A stretch of DNA of 64,000 bases from an uncultured Clostridia bacterium (GTDB lineage: Bacteria > Bacillota > Clostridia > Lachnospirales > CAG-274). Positions within the stretch are counted from its first letter, which is position 1. Every line of letters begins with the position of its first letter. Location: contig CANRPW010000007.1 of NCBI GenBank assembly GCA_947632615.1, positions 1 to 64,000 on the forward strand. The letters are read 5' to 3'. Positions 1 through 9,481 of this stretch are shown here, piece after piece. A program made the translations under genes and the position numbers. The notes beneath the pieces were generated by a model. The model was not told where the DNA came from. It ran no database searches and saw only the letters and a list, made by a program, of their open reading frames with translations.

Positions 1-143
1 CAGGCAAGGACAGACCCCTAAAGGGGTCTGTCCTTGCCTGTTGTCGTTCTCGCGCGCCCCGCAACGCCCCGGCGGTCCGACCCACAATTTTCATCAGACT
101 GTCTGCGACGGTCTGATGAAAATTGTGGGTCGGACCGCCGGGG
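1..143. repeat. Palindrome element I (two long hairpins)
   Basis: Two inverted repeats lie beyond the 3' end of the MATE gene. Hairpin 1 (1-40) has 18-bp perfect arms around TAAA. Hairpin 2 (67-143) has 33-bp perfect arms around an 11-nt loop. It is GC-rich relative to the flanking genes and may continue to the left of the window. It belongs with seven similar elements in this window. No coding potential is credible. Confidence 0.85.
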
Positions 144-156
144 CTTGGTGCCAATT

Positions 157-1539
157 CTACATTAGTTCTCTATATGTCAGAGTTATGATGCAAGCCGAAA
201 TTATAAATGTGAGAATGTCGGAAACTGGCATTGAATAAAGCACACCGTCAAGTCCAAAAAACACAGGCAATAAAATGGCAAAGCCTACGCCAAAGGCTAT
301 TTCTCTTACCATAGAAAGCATAGTTGAAGCAGCGGCCTTTCCCATTGCCTGAAGAAATATAAAGGCAGACTTGTTTATGCAGGCAAACACTACCATGCAA
401 AGATACACTCTGAATGCCTTAACCGCGAACTGTGTATAATAAAGGCTTTCGTTTGCTGCCCCGAATATGCCTATAAGCTGCATAGGCAAAAGCTCAACTA
501 TAATAAGGGCAACAAAGCCAACACAGGCTTCGGCTGCAAGAAGCCTTGTAAAAAGCCCCTTCACTCTCTCTTTCTTTCCTGCGCCCATATTATAGCCTAC
601 AATAGGTATACAGCCCGCAGCCATACCTACAACTATTGAAATAACTATCTGAAAAAACTTCATTACTATACCCACAACTGCCATAGGTATCTGAGCATAC
701 TGCTCCTGTCCGAAAACAGCATCCATTGCCCCATATTTTCTGATCATATTATTTATTGCTGCCATAGCCGCCACAAGGGATATCTGAGATAAAAAGCTGC
801 ATATACCAAGTGTAAGCATATTTACCAATATATCGCCCTTAAATATAAAATCCTCTTTTGAAAGCTTTACCACCTTAGTATTCAGCAGATAACACACAGC
901 CAAAACCGCTGTGACGGCCTGCCCCAAAACCGTTGCCACTGCTGCTCCCATCATTCCCCACTTAAATACAAATATAAAAACAGGGTCTAACACAATATTT
1001 ACAGCTGCCCCGGCAAGTGTGGATATCATTGCAAATTTAGGGCTTCCGTCAGAACGTATCACGGGGTTCATAGCCTGACCAAACATATAAAACGGAATAC
1101 CCAAAGAAATATAGAAAAAATATTCCTTAGAATTGTCAAATGTTTCGGCGTTTACAGTGCCGCCAAACATAGCTATTATAATATCATCAAATATAAGGTA
1201 TATGCCGCAGAGTATAAGGCTTGAAATAATCGTCAGCACAACGGCATTTCCCATACTTTCGGAGGCATCCTTCATTTTATTTTTCCCCAAACTAAGGCTC
1301 ACAAAGGCGCAGCAGCCGTCACCTATCATAACGGCTATGGCAAGGGCAATGACCGTCAGAGGAAATACAACAGTATTTGCCGCATTGCCGTAAGAACCGA
1401 GATAAGAGGCATTTGCTATAAATATCTGGTCTACAATATTATATAAAGCGCCCACAAGAAGTGAAATTATGCAAGGTATGGCATACCTTCTCATAAGCTT
1501 TCCCACAGCCTCATCTGCCAAAAAAGTATTATTTTCCAT
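157..1539 (-). CDS. MATE family multidrug/metabolite exporter (1st of 3)
   Basis: A 460-aa polytopic membrane protein of the MATE (MatE/NorM/MepA-like) family, which exports cationic drugs or metabolites using Na+ or H+ gradients. About 12 hydrophobic segments run through the whole length in two similar halves. The N-terminus (MRRYAIPCIISLLVGALYNI) and the motif VDQIFIA are typical of the family, and the length is normal. The start is ATG at 1539 behind AGGAGATAAATGAA; the gene ends in TAG, so amber is a real stop in this genome. A hairpin followed by a U-tract in the leader (1566-1620) suggests control by premature termination. The substrate cannot be read from sequence. Confidence 0.9.
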   Translation of the reverse strand: MENNTFLADEAVGKLMRRYAIPCIISLLVGALYNIVDQIFIANASYLGSYGNAANTVVFPLTVIALAIAVMIGDGCCAFVSLSLGKNKMKDASESMGNAVVLTIISSLILCGIYLIFDDIIIAMFGGTVNAETFDNSKEYFFYISLGIPFYMFGQAMNPVIRSDGSPKFAMISTLAGAAVNIVLDPVFIFVFKWGMMGAAVATVLGQAVTAVLAVCYLLNTKVVKLSKEDFIFKGDILVNMLTLGICSFLSQISLVAAMAAINNMIRKYGAMDAVFGQEQYAQIPMAVVGIVMKFFQIVISIVVGMAAGCIPIVGYNMGAGKKERVKGLFTRLLAAEACVGFVALIIVELLPMQLIGIFGAANESLYYTQFAVKAFRVYLCMVVFACINKSAFIFLQAMGKAAASTMLSMVREIAFGVGFAILLPVFFGLDGVLYSMPVSDILTFIISACIITLTYRELM

Positions 1540-1565
1540 TTCATTTATCTCCTTTCAATTTATAT

Positions 1566-1620
1566 AAAAAAAGAACGTGCTACATTCTAACCGGACTTAC
1601 GCAGTTAATGCAACACGTTC
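1566..1620 (-). promoter_or_regulatory. Leader hairpin plus U-tract before MATE gene (attenuator or riboswitch candidate)
   Basis: On the minus strand a stem GAACGTG/CACGTTC encloses about 34 nt and is followed directly by seven U residues, then by the MATE ribosome site. Upstream on the same strand lies TTGAAA-16-TATAAT, so the hairpin would begin within about 10 nt of the RNA start. This is the layout of a transcription attenuator. I do not recognise a known riboswitch class. Confidence 0.5.
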
Positions 1621-1719
1621 ATAATTAATTATACTTATTTTAAAAATATTTTCAAAGGTGTTTTTACACAAAAATATAATAATTTTTGTGTTTTGATAAG
1701 TCAAAGTGCCAAGGGGCTT

Positions 1720-2961
1720 TTAGCTTTCAAACAGAGCTTTTGCAAATTCCTCGGCATTGAAGGGACGAAGGTCGTCTATGCCCTCGCCTACGCCTATAAA
1801 ACGAATGGGTATTTGCAGCTCGTTTTTTATGGCTATTATAATGCCGCCCTTTGCCGTACCGTCAAGCTTGGTAAGGATAATACCCGTTATGTCGGCTGCC
1901 TCTTTAAAAAGCTTAGCCTGCTGAAGGGCATTTTGTCCCGTTGTGGCATCCAATACAAGAAATACCTCTTTATGGGCATTTTCATATTCTCTTGAAATTA
2001 CCCTTGCTATTTTTGCAAGCTCATTCATAAGGTTCTTTTTATTATGAAGTCTGCCCGCAGTATCGCAGATAAGAATATCTGTATTTCTGTTTTTAGCTGC
2101 GGCAACAGCATCAAAAACAACTGCCGCCGGGTCGGAATTTTCGCTGTGCTTTATTACGGTCGTATTGCTGCGCTCGCCCCAAACCATAAGCTGGTCTATA
2201 GCTGCCGCCCTGAATGTATCGGCTGCGGCAAGCATTACCGACTTGCCCTCGCCTTTATAATAGCTTGTAAGCTTGCCTATAGTGGTAGTCTTGCCAACGC
2301 CGTTTACGCCTATTACAAGGAGTACGGAAGGCGACTCAAGTTCTAAAGGCTCATCCCCCTGAGCAAGCATATCGGTAATTACTCTTACGATAAGATCCTT
2401 TACCTCCCTTACCTCTTTTACCTTTTCTTCCTTAACAAGCTTTCTCACTCTGTCTATTATTTCGCAGGAGGTGTCCACCCCAATATCTGCCATAATAAGA
2501 GCTTCCTCCAGCTCGTCGTAGAGGTCGTCGTCTATTTCAGAAAATCCGTTTAAAACCTGCTCAATGCCGGACATTATGTTATTTCTGGTTTTTAAAAGTC
2601 CGCTTTTTATCTTAGCAAAAAATCCCTGCTTTTCCTCCTTGGGCGGCTCTGCCTCAGTGTCAGGCGCTTCCTCCGCTTCTTCAGCTTCTTCGCCTTCTTC
2701 CGCGGTCTCTTCCACAGGCTCCCGGTCTTCTTCCTCTTCTTCCGGTTCAACCCCGTTCTCCGAGTCATACTCAACAGGCAGCACTTCTTCTATATCTTCT
2801 GTATCGTCATAGACCGGCGCTTCCGCCTCGGGCTGCTCTTCTTCCTCTTCTTCCTCGTCTTCCGTTTCTGCTTCCTCCGCTTCAAGCTCCTCTGCTAAAG
2901 GCGAAGTCTGTTCAGGCTCGGAAGTCTTTTTATTCTTCTTAAAAAAATCAAAAAATGCCAT
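1720..2961 (-). CDS. ftsY: Signal recognition particle receptor FtsY
   Basis: A GTPase that docks SRP-ribosome-nascent chain complexes at the membrane for co-translational insertion. Residues ~20-110 form a highly acidic Glu/Asp-rich A domain, longer than in many Gram-positive FtsY proteins. The NG domain follows. G1 is GVNGVGKTT at ~218-226; DTAGR near 300 and TKLD near 366 complete the GTP site. It lies 11 bp after smc on the same strand, the usual Bacillota smc-ftsY pairing, and is probably co-transcribed. Length 413 aa is normal once the acidic domain is counted. Confidence 0.97.
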   Translation of the reverse strand: MAFFDFFKKNKKTSEPEQTSPLAEELEAEEAETEDEEEEEEEQPEAEAPVYDDTEDIEEVLPVEYDSENGVEPEEEEEDREPVEETAEEGEEAEEAEEAPDTEAEPPKEEKQGFFAKIKSGLLKTRNNIMSGIEQVLNGFSEIDDDLYDELEEALIMADIGVDTSCEIIDRVRKLVKEEKVKEVREVKDLIVRVITDMLAQGDEPLELESPSVLLVIGVNGVGKTTTIGKLTSYYKGEGKSVMLAAADTFRAAAIDQLMVWGERSNTTVIKHSENSDPAAVVFDAVAAAKNRNTDILICDTAGRLHNKKNLMNELAKIARVISREYENAHKEVFLVLDATTGQNALQQAKLFKEAADITGIILTKLDGTAKGGIIIAIKNELQIPIRFIGVGEGIDDLRPFNAEEFAKALFES

Positions 2962-2972
2962 GATTATCCTCC

Positions 2973-5900
2973 TTATTCATCGGACAGGGCGTTTGCCTCC
3001 TTAAGGCTTACGGAAACCATTTTGGATATACCCTGCTCCTGCATAGTTATACCGTAAAGGGAGTCTGCTTCCTCCATTGTGCCCTTTCTGTGTGTAATTA
3101 CCACAAACTGGGTAGAGTCGGAAAGCCGCTTTATATATTTGGCGTACCTTGATACGTTAGACTCATCAAGCGCTGCTTCTATCTCGTCAAGCAGACAGAA
3201 GGGCGAGGGCTTCATTTTAAGTATTGCAAAAAGCAATGCCATTGCAGTAAGCGCCTTTTCGCCGCCCGAAAGCAGCAGCATACTCTGCAGCTTCTTTCCC
3301 GGAGGCTGTGCGCTTATTTCTATTCCCGAATTAAGCACATCCCCTTCATCCGACAGCCTTATATCGGCGTGTCCTCCGCCAAACATTTCTCTGAAAACCT
3401 TTTTGAAGTTTTCATTTATAACCTTAAACTGGCTTGAAAATCTTTCTCTCATAAGCCCTTCAAGCTTGTCTATTATCTCCTTTAAGTCTTCCTCAGCCTT
3501 TACAATATCGTTTCTCTGCTCGCTTAAAAACTCATATCTCGCCTTGGTCTCCCTGAATTCTTCGGGAGCGGTGGGGTTGATGCTGCCAAGACCCTTTATT
3601 TTGCCCCTAAGCTCCGCCGCCTGCTTGTGAAGCTCAGAAAGGCTGAGCTCCGACTTTTCTGCACGCATGGCTTCGGGATAGGTTATTTCGTAGGTCTCCC
3701 ACATATTGTCAAAAAGAGCCTTGTTCTTTTCCTTAACCGATTCAAGACGTTCCTCCTGTCTCGTTTTTTCGGTGTTAAGATTTACAAGCGTTTCATTGTA
3801 GGCTCTTATATCTTCCTCAGCTTCTGAAATCACGCCGTTAAGACTATAGCGCTGTCTGAGCATATCGTCGTGCTTCTTTGTAAGCTCACCTATTTCGGCT
3901 TCTATTTTATTTGCCTCAGCGGTTTTTTCTTCGGCTTCAATCTTGTTTTTATTTATCTTATTCTCATATCCGCCAATTTCTTCCTTGCCCTTTGCAATTT
4001 CTGAGTTTATTTCCTCAAGCTCGGCACTTAGCTGCTCGGTCTTGCTTTCTTCACCTGATATCTCCGTCTGTATTCTTTCAACTTCTATCCTGCACTGTGC
4101 AAGCTCTCTATATTTTTCTTCTATCTCCAGACGCAGATCGGAGTTTTCTCCCTTTGACATATCAAGCCCATCATTAAGCGCCTTAAGACGGCTCTCAAGC
4201 TCTCCAAGCCTTTTTTCGCCGTTTTCAAGCTCAGCCGCCGCCGTATTTGCCCTTTCTCTGAGAAGCCTTACCTCATCTTCCTCCTTAGCCATTCTTTCCT
4301 TTATTTCTGCCGCTGCTCTCTTTTCTGAGTTAAGCCTTGTTGCAACGGTAGAAAGGGAAAGATTGCCCTCGTTGAATTGCTGTCTGTTTTTCTCTATGTC
4401 CTTAGTTATATTTTCAAGGTTAAATCTCGCCTTTTCAAGCCTTGCAGCCGCCTCGTCACGGGCAGCTTCACAGTCCCTCTTAAGCTTGTCAAGCTCCTTA
4501 AGGTCAGCCTTTCTTGACAGTATGCCTACAGACCTTTTAGCTCCAAAGCCGCCTGTAATAGAGCCGCCCGGGCTTAAAATTTCTCCTGTAAGGGTAACTA
4601 TCCTTGTGGAATATCTCGTCTTTTTGGCAAGCTCCACAGCATTGTCCATAGTATTTAATATAGCCGTTCTGCCAAGAAGGTTTGTAATAATTCCTCTGTA
4701 TTTATCGTCATAGCTTACAAGACTATCCGCCATACCTATATAGCCTTTTGCCCCTGTTATTTCGGCACGTGGAGCAAATGCCGCCTTAGGGCTTGCCGTA
4801 ATAGGCATAAATGTGGCTCTGCCGCTTTTGGTGGTCTTTAAATAGTCGATAGCCTGCTTAGCCGCTTCCTCGTCCTCAGTAATAATATTCTGAAGTGAAG
4901 AGCCAAGAGCAGTTTCAATGGCAAGGCGATATTTCTTATCTGTAGTTATTACCTCCCCTACAGCGCCGCAAATTCCTCTAAAACGCTTAGAGTCCCTCTG
5001 CTTGAGAATAGCCTTAACGCCGCCATAATAGCCCTCATAGCTGTTTTCAAGCTCTGTAAGTATGTTGATTTTTGACTTGCAGTTGTCAAGCTCGGCTATC
5101 GCCTGCCTATATGCCTTTTCAAGCTCGTTTGCCTTATTCGTAATTTCTCTGCTTTCATCAGACAGCGAGCGGTACTCGGTTTCTGACTTATTTATATCTT
5201 CTTCAAGACGGTTCTTTTTACCTTCCAAAGATGCCGCCGAAGTAAGCCTTTCGTTAAGCATACCCTCGTTTATAAGCCTTTCGCCCTCAATTCGGGAGAT
5301 ATGCCCATCGTTTTCCTTTATTATCTGCGCCGTTTTGGCAATTTCTTCCTTGCCTGCGGCTATCTTGCCCATTATGTCGATTATGCTGTCATTGTAGGAT
5401 GTAAGCGCCGCTTCCTTTTCCGTCAGGCTTTTCTGAAGCTCACCATACTCCTTTTCTAAAGAATTGGCTCTTTCCTCCGCCTTTTTAAGCTCAACATCCT
5501 TAAGCCTTGCCGCCGCTGCGCCTGCCTCTATAAGCGCTTTTTTCTCCTTTTCGGAAGCCAAAGCATTTTTTATAATATCCTCTATTCTGCGGATGTCCCT
5601 GTTCATATGCTCCGCATCGTTATTAAGAAGGTTTACATCGTTCAGCCTTTCACTGCGCTTAAGTGTCAGCTCGTTTATGCTTTTGTTTAAAAGGTCTATT
5701 TCCTCATTTATTTTTTCGGAGCTTTCCTTTCTGCCCGCCTGCTCAGCCTCGGCATTTTTAAGAGCCTTTGTTGTTTCCTCGGTCTGTGTGGCAAGAGTCT
5801 TTACAGCCTCACCGAGCTTTTTTATCTGCTCCTCAAATTTTTTAGCATCAAGAACAAATATATTAACATCCGTCTGCTTAAGCTTTTCGGCTAATTTAAG

Positions 5901-6545
5901 ATATACCTCAGCCTTTTCCGCAGCCTTTTCCAAAGGGCCTAATCTGCTTTCGGTCTCTCTTATAATGTCTTCTGCCCTGAGAAGGTTTGCATGCTCGCTT
6001 TCCAGCTTTTTCTGCGCCTCCATGCGGCGGTTTTTAAACTTTACTATTCCTGCGGCTTCTTCAAAAAGGGCGCGTCTGTCCTCTGATTTTATGGAGAGAA
6101 TTTCGTCAATTCTTCCCTGACCTATAATTGAATAGCCCTCTTTGCCAACGCCTGTGTCCATAAAAAGCTCCAATATGTCCTTACGGCGGCAGGCTGTCCC
6201 GTTTATAAGATAAGCGCTCTCTCCCGAGCGGAAAAGCCGTCTTGTTACGGTCACCTCTTCAAAGTCAAGGTTGAGCTTTCTGTCGGAATTATCCATCACA
6301 AGAGAAACCTCGGCAAACCCCAAAGGCTTTCTGTTTTCCGTACCGGCAAATATGACATCCTCCATTTTCTGACCTCTTAAATTTCTTGAGCCTGCCTCGC
6401 CCAAAACCCACCTTACGGCATCAGCCACATTACTTTTGCCACTGCCGTTTGGTCCTACAACAGCAGTTATGCCCTTGCCGAATTTAAGACGTATTTTTTC
6501 GGGGAATGATTTAAACCCCTGCATTTCAAGCTGTTTCAGATACAT
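2973..6545 (-). CDS. smc: Chromosome segregation protein SMC
   Basis: The 1190-aa ATPase core of bacterial condensin, which extrudes and organises DNA loops with ScpA/ScpB. The N-terminal head has Walker A GPNGSGKSN near residue 32. Two long charged coiled coils flank a hinge around residues 510-680, which contains GEILSPGGSITGG. The C-terminal head carries the signature LLSGGEKALTAMAL and Walker B PFCLLDEIEAALD. Length is typical. The start ATG follows GAGGGATAACAA. It sits between panE-like and ftsY on the same strand. Confidence 0.98.
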   Translation of the reverse strand: MYLKQLEMQGFKSFPEKIRLKFGKGITAVVGPNGSGKSNVADAVRWVLGEAGSRNLRGQKMEDVIFAGTENRKPLGFAEVSLVMDNSDRKLNLDFEEVTVTRRLFRSGESAYLINGTACRRKDILELFMDTGVGKEGYSIIGQGRIDEILSIKSEDRRALFEEAAGIVKFKNRRMEAQKKLESEHANLLRAEDIIRETESRLGPLEKAAEKAEVYLKLAEKLKQTDVNIFVLDAKKFEEQIKKLGEAVKTLATQTEETTKALKNAEAEQAGRKESSEKINEEIDLLNKSINELTLKRSERLNDVNLLNNDAEHMNRDIRRIEDIIKNALASEKEKKALIEAGAAAARLKDVELKKAEERANSLEKEYGELQKSLTEKEAALTSYNDSIIDIMGKIAAGKEEIAKTAQIIKENDGHISRIEGERLINEGMLNERLTSAASLEGKKNRLEEDINKSETEYRSLSDESREITNKANELEKAYRQAIAELDNCKSKINILTELENSYEGYYGGVKAILKQRDSKRFRGICGAVGEVITTDKKYRLAIETALGSSLQNIITEDEEAAKQAIDYLKTTKSGRATFMPITASPKAAFAPRAEITGAKGYIGMADSLVSYDDKYRGIITNLLGRTAILNTMDNAVELAKKTRYSTRIVTLTGEILSPGGSITGGFGAKRSVGILSRKADLKELDKLKRDCEAARDEAAARLEKARFNLENITKDIEKNRQQFNEGNLSLSTVATRLNSEKRAAAEIKERMAKEEDEVRLLRERANTAAAELENGEKRLGELESRLKALNDGLDMSKGENSDLRLEIEEKYRELAQCRIEVERIQTEISGEESKTEQLSAELEEINSEIAKGKEEIGGYENKINKNKIEAEEKTAEANKIEAEIGELTKKHDDMLRQRYSLNGVISEAEEDIRAYNETLVNLNTEKTRQEERLESVKEKNKALFDNMWETYEITYPEAMRAEKSELSLSELHKQAAELRGKIKGLGSINPTAPEEFRETKARYEFLSEQRNDIVKAEEDLKEIIDKLEGLMRERFSSQFKVINENFKKVFREMFGGGHADIRLSDEGDVLNSGIEISAQPPGKKLQSMLLLSGGEKALTAMALLFAILKMKPSPFCLLDEIEAALDESNVSRYAKYIKRLSDSTQFVVITHRKGTMEEADSLYGITMQEQGISKMVSVSLKEANALSDE

Positions 6546-6558
6546 TTGTTATCCCTCT

Positions 6559-7473
6559 TTAATAGCTCTGTTCTATCTTCTTTATCTCTCTGTACAAAAA
6601 TTCATTTGTAGGCGTAGGTATGCCGTGCTTTTTACCCAGCCTGTTTATTGTGCCTGAAAAAAGCTCCACCTCTGTGGGTCTTTTTGCAAGAACATCCTGA
6701 CGAAGCGACGGCATCCCCTTAGGGTTAAGCCCGTCTAAAATTTTAAGCCAGTGCTGTACATCCGCCTCGCTGAGGTCAACATTCTCCGCCTGCCCCACAC
6801 GCATTACCTCACGCATTGCCTCCGTCATAACTTCCCTCTCTTTGCCGTTTTTCTGCAGTGTGTCAAAACAGCAGTCAAACACAGCCGCCGCCTGATTGCA
6901 GCCCGTATTGAGCAAAAGCTTTCCCCAAAGAGCCTTTTTCATATCCTCGGGAGTGTTTATAGGGAAATCAATGGAGGTAAAAAATTCTTTAAGTTCATCT
7001 ATATTTTTCTTGCTTCCTACATTTCCTACTCTGCCAAAGCTTAAAAATCCCATATCGCGGTAAGTTATGCCGTTGCCCGATTTAAGCGAATCAAGCCCGT
7101 GAGTGGTTGCGTAAACAACATTTTCAAAACCAAACTTTTCTCCTATATCTTCCTCGCTTTTTATGCCGTTAAGCAGGGAGAGAAATATAGTGTGTCCGTC
7201 CACAAAGCCCTCGGCAAGCTTCAAAGCCTCACAGAGAGAATTATATTTCACGCCAAATATCATAAGGTCTACAGGCGGAATTTTATCCTCAGGGCTTATA
7301 TATGTCATATCGCAAAGCCCACCGTTTTTATATATGCCGTCTTTTTTATATCTTGCCGCTCTTTCCTTATCCGCAATTACGAAAAAGTTGTCTTTGCCTA
7401 TTTTTTCGCTTATATAAGAGCCATAAAGTATGCCCAATGCGCCAAAGCCTATAATGCCAACGGTTTTTATCAT
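6559..7473 (-). CDS. 2-dehydropantoate 2-reductase family protein (ApbA/PanE)
   Basis: An NADPH-dependent ketoreductase family; the best-known member reduces ketopantoate to pantoate for coenzyme A synthesis. The N-terminal dinucleotide fold has GFGALG near residue 10, and the C-terminal ApbA helical domain contains NTGCNQ and ends with PTPTNE. I chose ATG at 7473 because GGGAGG lies 8 nt upstream; the ATG six bases earlier is too close to that site. No panB or panC is nearby, and paralogues of this family act on other 2-keto acids, so pantoate synthesis is inferred only. It ends 13 bp before smc. Confidence 0.85.
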   Translation of the reverse strand: MIKTVGIIGFGALGILYGSYISEKIGKDNFFVIADKERAARYKKDGIYKNGGLCDMTYISPEDKIPPVDLMIFGVKYNSLCEALKLAEGFVDGHTIFLSLLNGIKSEEDIGEKFGFENVVYATTHGLDSLKSGNGITYRDMGFLSFGRVGNVGSKKNIDELKEFFTSIDFPINTPEDMKKALWGKLLLNTGCNQAAAVFDCCFDTLQKNGKEREVMTEAMREVMRVGQAENVDLSEADVQHWLKILDGLNPKGMPSLRQDVLAKRPTEVELFSGTINRLGKKHGIPTPTNEFLYREIKKIEQSY

Positions 7474-7572
7474 TTTCATTACCTCCCAAAAGCACATACT
7501 TTATTAATTATAGCATATTTTGCCTTATTTATCAACCTTTAATAATTGTACCCATACAATTTTAAATCACTC

Positions 7573-7600
7573 TTGAAACAAACTATCACAAGTATATAAT
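7573..7600 (+). promoter_or_regulatory. Putative SigA promoter for the aminotransferase/ECF pair
   Basis: TTGAAA (7573-7578), a 16-bp spacer and TATAAT (7595-7600). RNA starting near 7607 would run through the whole of palindrome element II before reaching the aminotransferase start at 7830. Confidence 0.5.
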
Positions 7601-7615
7601 AAATATATTAAAGTT

Positions 7616-7794
7616 TTAGCCGACCAGACTGCGGTCGCGGCGCGAGGGGGAACGGGTGGAGAGCCAAAGCCTGAGCAAGCGACCCCTTGCAGGGGTCGCT
7701 TGCTCAGGCTTTGGCTCTCCACCCGTTCCCCCTCGCCCCCCCCCGCCGTGGGACGTCCATACGCCCGCCCGGCGGCGGACGTATGGACGTCCCA
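7616..7794 (+). repeat. Palindrome element II
   Basis: The boundary motif TTAGCCGACCAGACTG at 7616-7631 is shared with element VI. It is followed by hairpin 1 (7642-7736, 45-bp perfect arms, 5-nt loop TTGCA) and hairpin 2 (7749-7794, 15-bp arms). This fills the 356-bp gap between divergent panE-like and the aminotransferase. It would lie in the 5' untranslated RNA of the aminotransferase if the promoter at 7573 is used. Confidence 0.88.
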
Positions 7795-7829
7795 TCGGAG
7801 TCCCATAAATAATTTCAGGAGGTAACAAA

Positions 7830-8975
7830 ATGAAAACACCCTATGTACTTACTCCGGGTCCTACCTACATTCACGAAACTGTAAGACGTGAAATGAGCAG
7901 GGAGCTTACAAATCCCGATATAGACCTTTCATTTTACGAATTTTATAAAAACACCTGCGAAAAGCTAAAAAAACTGTTAAAAACAAAAAATGAGACCCTC
8001 ATACTCTGCGGCGAGGGCATTTTAGGTCTTGAAGCCGCCTGCTGCTCCCTTACGGAAAAGGGCGACAGAGTGCTTGTATTAGATAACGGCATTTTCGGCG
8101 CAGGCTTTAAAGACTTTGTAGAAATGTACGGCGGCGAGGCAGTTATGTACTCCACCGACTATGAAAACGCCATAGACCCCGCGGACTTAAAGACCTTTTT
8201 AGAAAAAGACAGCGATTTTAAATACGCAGCATTAGTCCACTGCGAGACCCCCTCGGGCATTACAAACCCCATAGACAAGCTGTGTCCGCTCCTCAATGAA
8301 TACGGCATAATGACAGTAGTTGACAGCGTATCGGGGGTAGGCGGCGAAGAAGTAAAAACAGACGAATGGCACATAGACATACTTTTAGGCGGCTCACAAA
8401 AATGCCTTTCAGCCCCTGTGGGTCTTTCATTTTTAAGCATAAGCCCCAGGGCATGGCAGGCAATAGATGGCAGAAAAACTCCCATCACGGGCTTTTACTG
8501 TAATTTAGCCACATTTAAAGGCTGGTACGAAAAAAAGTGGTTTCCCTACACAATGCCCATTCACCTTATATATGCCTTGGATGCCGCATTGGACAGAGCC
8601 CTTTTAGAAAACTACGTAGAAAGGCACAATAAAATAGCCTATGCGGTGCGCTGGGCAGTTACAAAAGCAGGCTTAGAGCTTTACCCGAAAAGCGGCTGCT
8701 CCAATACTCTTACAGCAGTAAAAACTCCCGAAAATGCCGACTTTAAAAATATTCAGAAAACCTGCCTCGAAAAATATAACGTACTTACAGGCAGCTCCTT
8801 CGGCTGCTTCGGCGACAGTATTATGCGTCTGGGTCATATGGGAGAAAACTGCACGGAGGATAAAATGTTCCTCCTTATGACAGCCCTTACAGATGCTCTT
8901 ACCACAGAAGGTGTCGACCTCAAAGCACCACTTAACACATTATTTGCGGAAGGACTTGATAAATATGAAAAATAA
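7830..8975 (+). CDS. PLP-dependent aminotransferase, class V (alanine-glyoxylate/serine-pyruvate type)
   Basis: A 381-aa fold-type I PLP enzyme. It begins with TPGPTYIHETVRREMSRE, the usual start of alanine-glyoxylate, serine-pyruvate and 2-aminoethylphosphonate transaminases. The region DSVSGVGGEEV holds the PLP-binding Asp and GGSQKCL the probable Schiff-base lysine near residue 190. ATG at 7830 follows CAGGAGGTAACAAA. Its last 11 bases overlap the start of the ECF S component gene, so the two are translationally coupled and may act on the same small molecule. The exact substrate is not evident. Confidence 0.85.
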   Translation: MKTPYVLTPGPTYIHETVRREMSRELTNPDIDLSFYEFYKNTCEKLKKLLKTKNETLILCGEGILGLEAACCSLTEKGDRVLVLDNGIFGAGFKDFVEMYGGEAVMYSTDYENAIDPADLKTFLEKDSDFKYAALVHCETPSGITNPIDKLCPLLNEYGIMTVVDSVSGVGGEEVKTDEWHIDILLGGSQKCLSAPVGLSFLSISPRAWQAIDGRKTPITGFYCNLATFKGWYEKKWFPYTMPIHLIYALDAALDRALLENYVERHNKIAYAVRWAVTKAGLELYPKSGCSNTLTAVKTPENADFKNIQKTCLEKYNVLTGSSFGCFGDSIMRLGHMGENCTEDKMFLLMTALTDALTTEGVDLKAPLNTLFAEGLDKYEK

Positions 8976-9477
8976 AATAAGAGAACTTGTATTCACCGCC
9001 CTTATGACAGCCCTTGTTTTCGTAGGCTCGGGCATAGGCTTCCGTACTCCGTCCGTCACAGGCGGCGGCTATGTACATATGGGAACAGCCTTCCTTTTCT
9101 TCGCAGCCTTTATGTTCGGCAAAAAGCCGGCAGCCTTTGCAGGGGGCGTTGGCATGGGTCTTTTCGATCTGGTCTCGGGCTATTACACAGCTTGGGCGCC
9201 ATTCACATTTATAATAAGCCTGTTAATGGGGCTTACGGCAGCAGCCATAGCTTATTCCCCCGACAAGGCACTAAGCCCGGCAAAATGCACTCTCGCATTT
9301 ATTGCAGCAACAATAATAAAGGTTTTGGGCTATTACATAACAGAGGTGATACTCTACAATAATTTCATCTCACCCATAGCCTCCATACCCGGCAATATAG
9401 TGCAGATGGCAGCAGGCGCTTTAGTCGGCAGCCTTTTAGCCTTTGCCCTAAAACGAAATAAAGCATTTGTTCACTAA
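8965..9477 (+). CDS. ECF transporter S component
   Basis: A 170-aa, about six-helix membrane protein of the ECF S-component type, the substrate-binding subunit that joins a shared EcfA-A'-T energy module for vitamin uptake. The start MKNKIRELVFTALMTALVFV and the segment YVHMGTAFLFFAAFMFG resemble riboflavin/uncharacterised S components. No EcfA/T genes are nearby, as expected for a group II system. I chose ATG at 8965 rather than an earlier in-frame ATG because it gives a normal N-terminus and couples to the upstream stop. Confidence 0.8.
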   Translation: MKNKIRELVFTALMTALVFVGSGIGFRTPSVTGGGYVHMGTAFLFFAAFMFGKKPAAFAGGVGMGLFDLVSGYYTAWAPFTFIISLLMGLTAAAIAYSPDKALSPAKCTLAFIAATIIKVLGYYITEVILYNNFISPIASIPGNIVQMAAGALVGSLLAFALKRNKAFVH

Positions 9478-9481
9478 ATAA

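Noticed and set aside
3079-6120. Many Ser/Leu-rich plus-strand frames opposite smc
   Set aside because: They are antisense shadows of the heptad-rich SMC coding sequence and lack ribosome sites.
7616-7839. Arg/Gly-rich reading frames across palindrome element II
   Set aside because: They exist only because the GC-rich palindrome lacks stops. Composition is unlike any gene here and both arms read as reverse complements.
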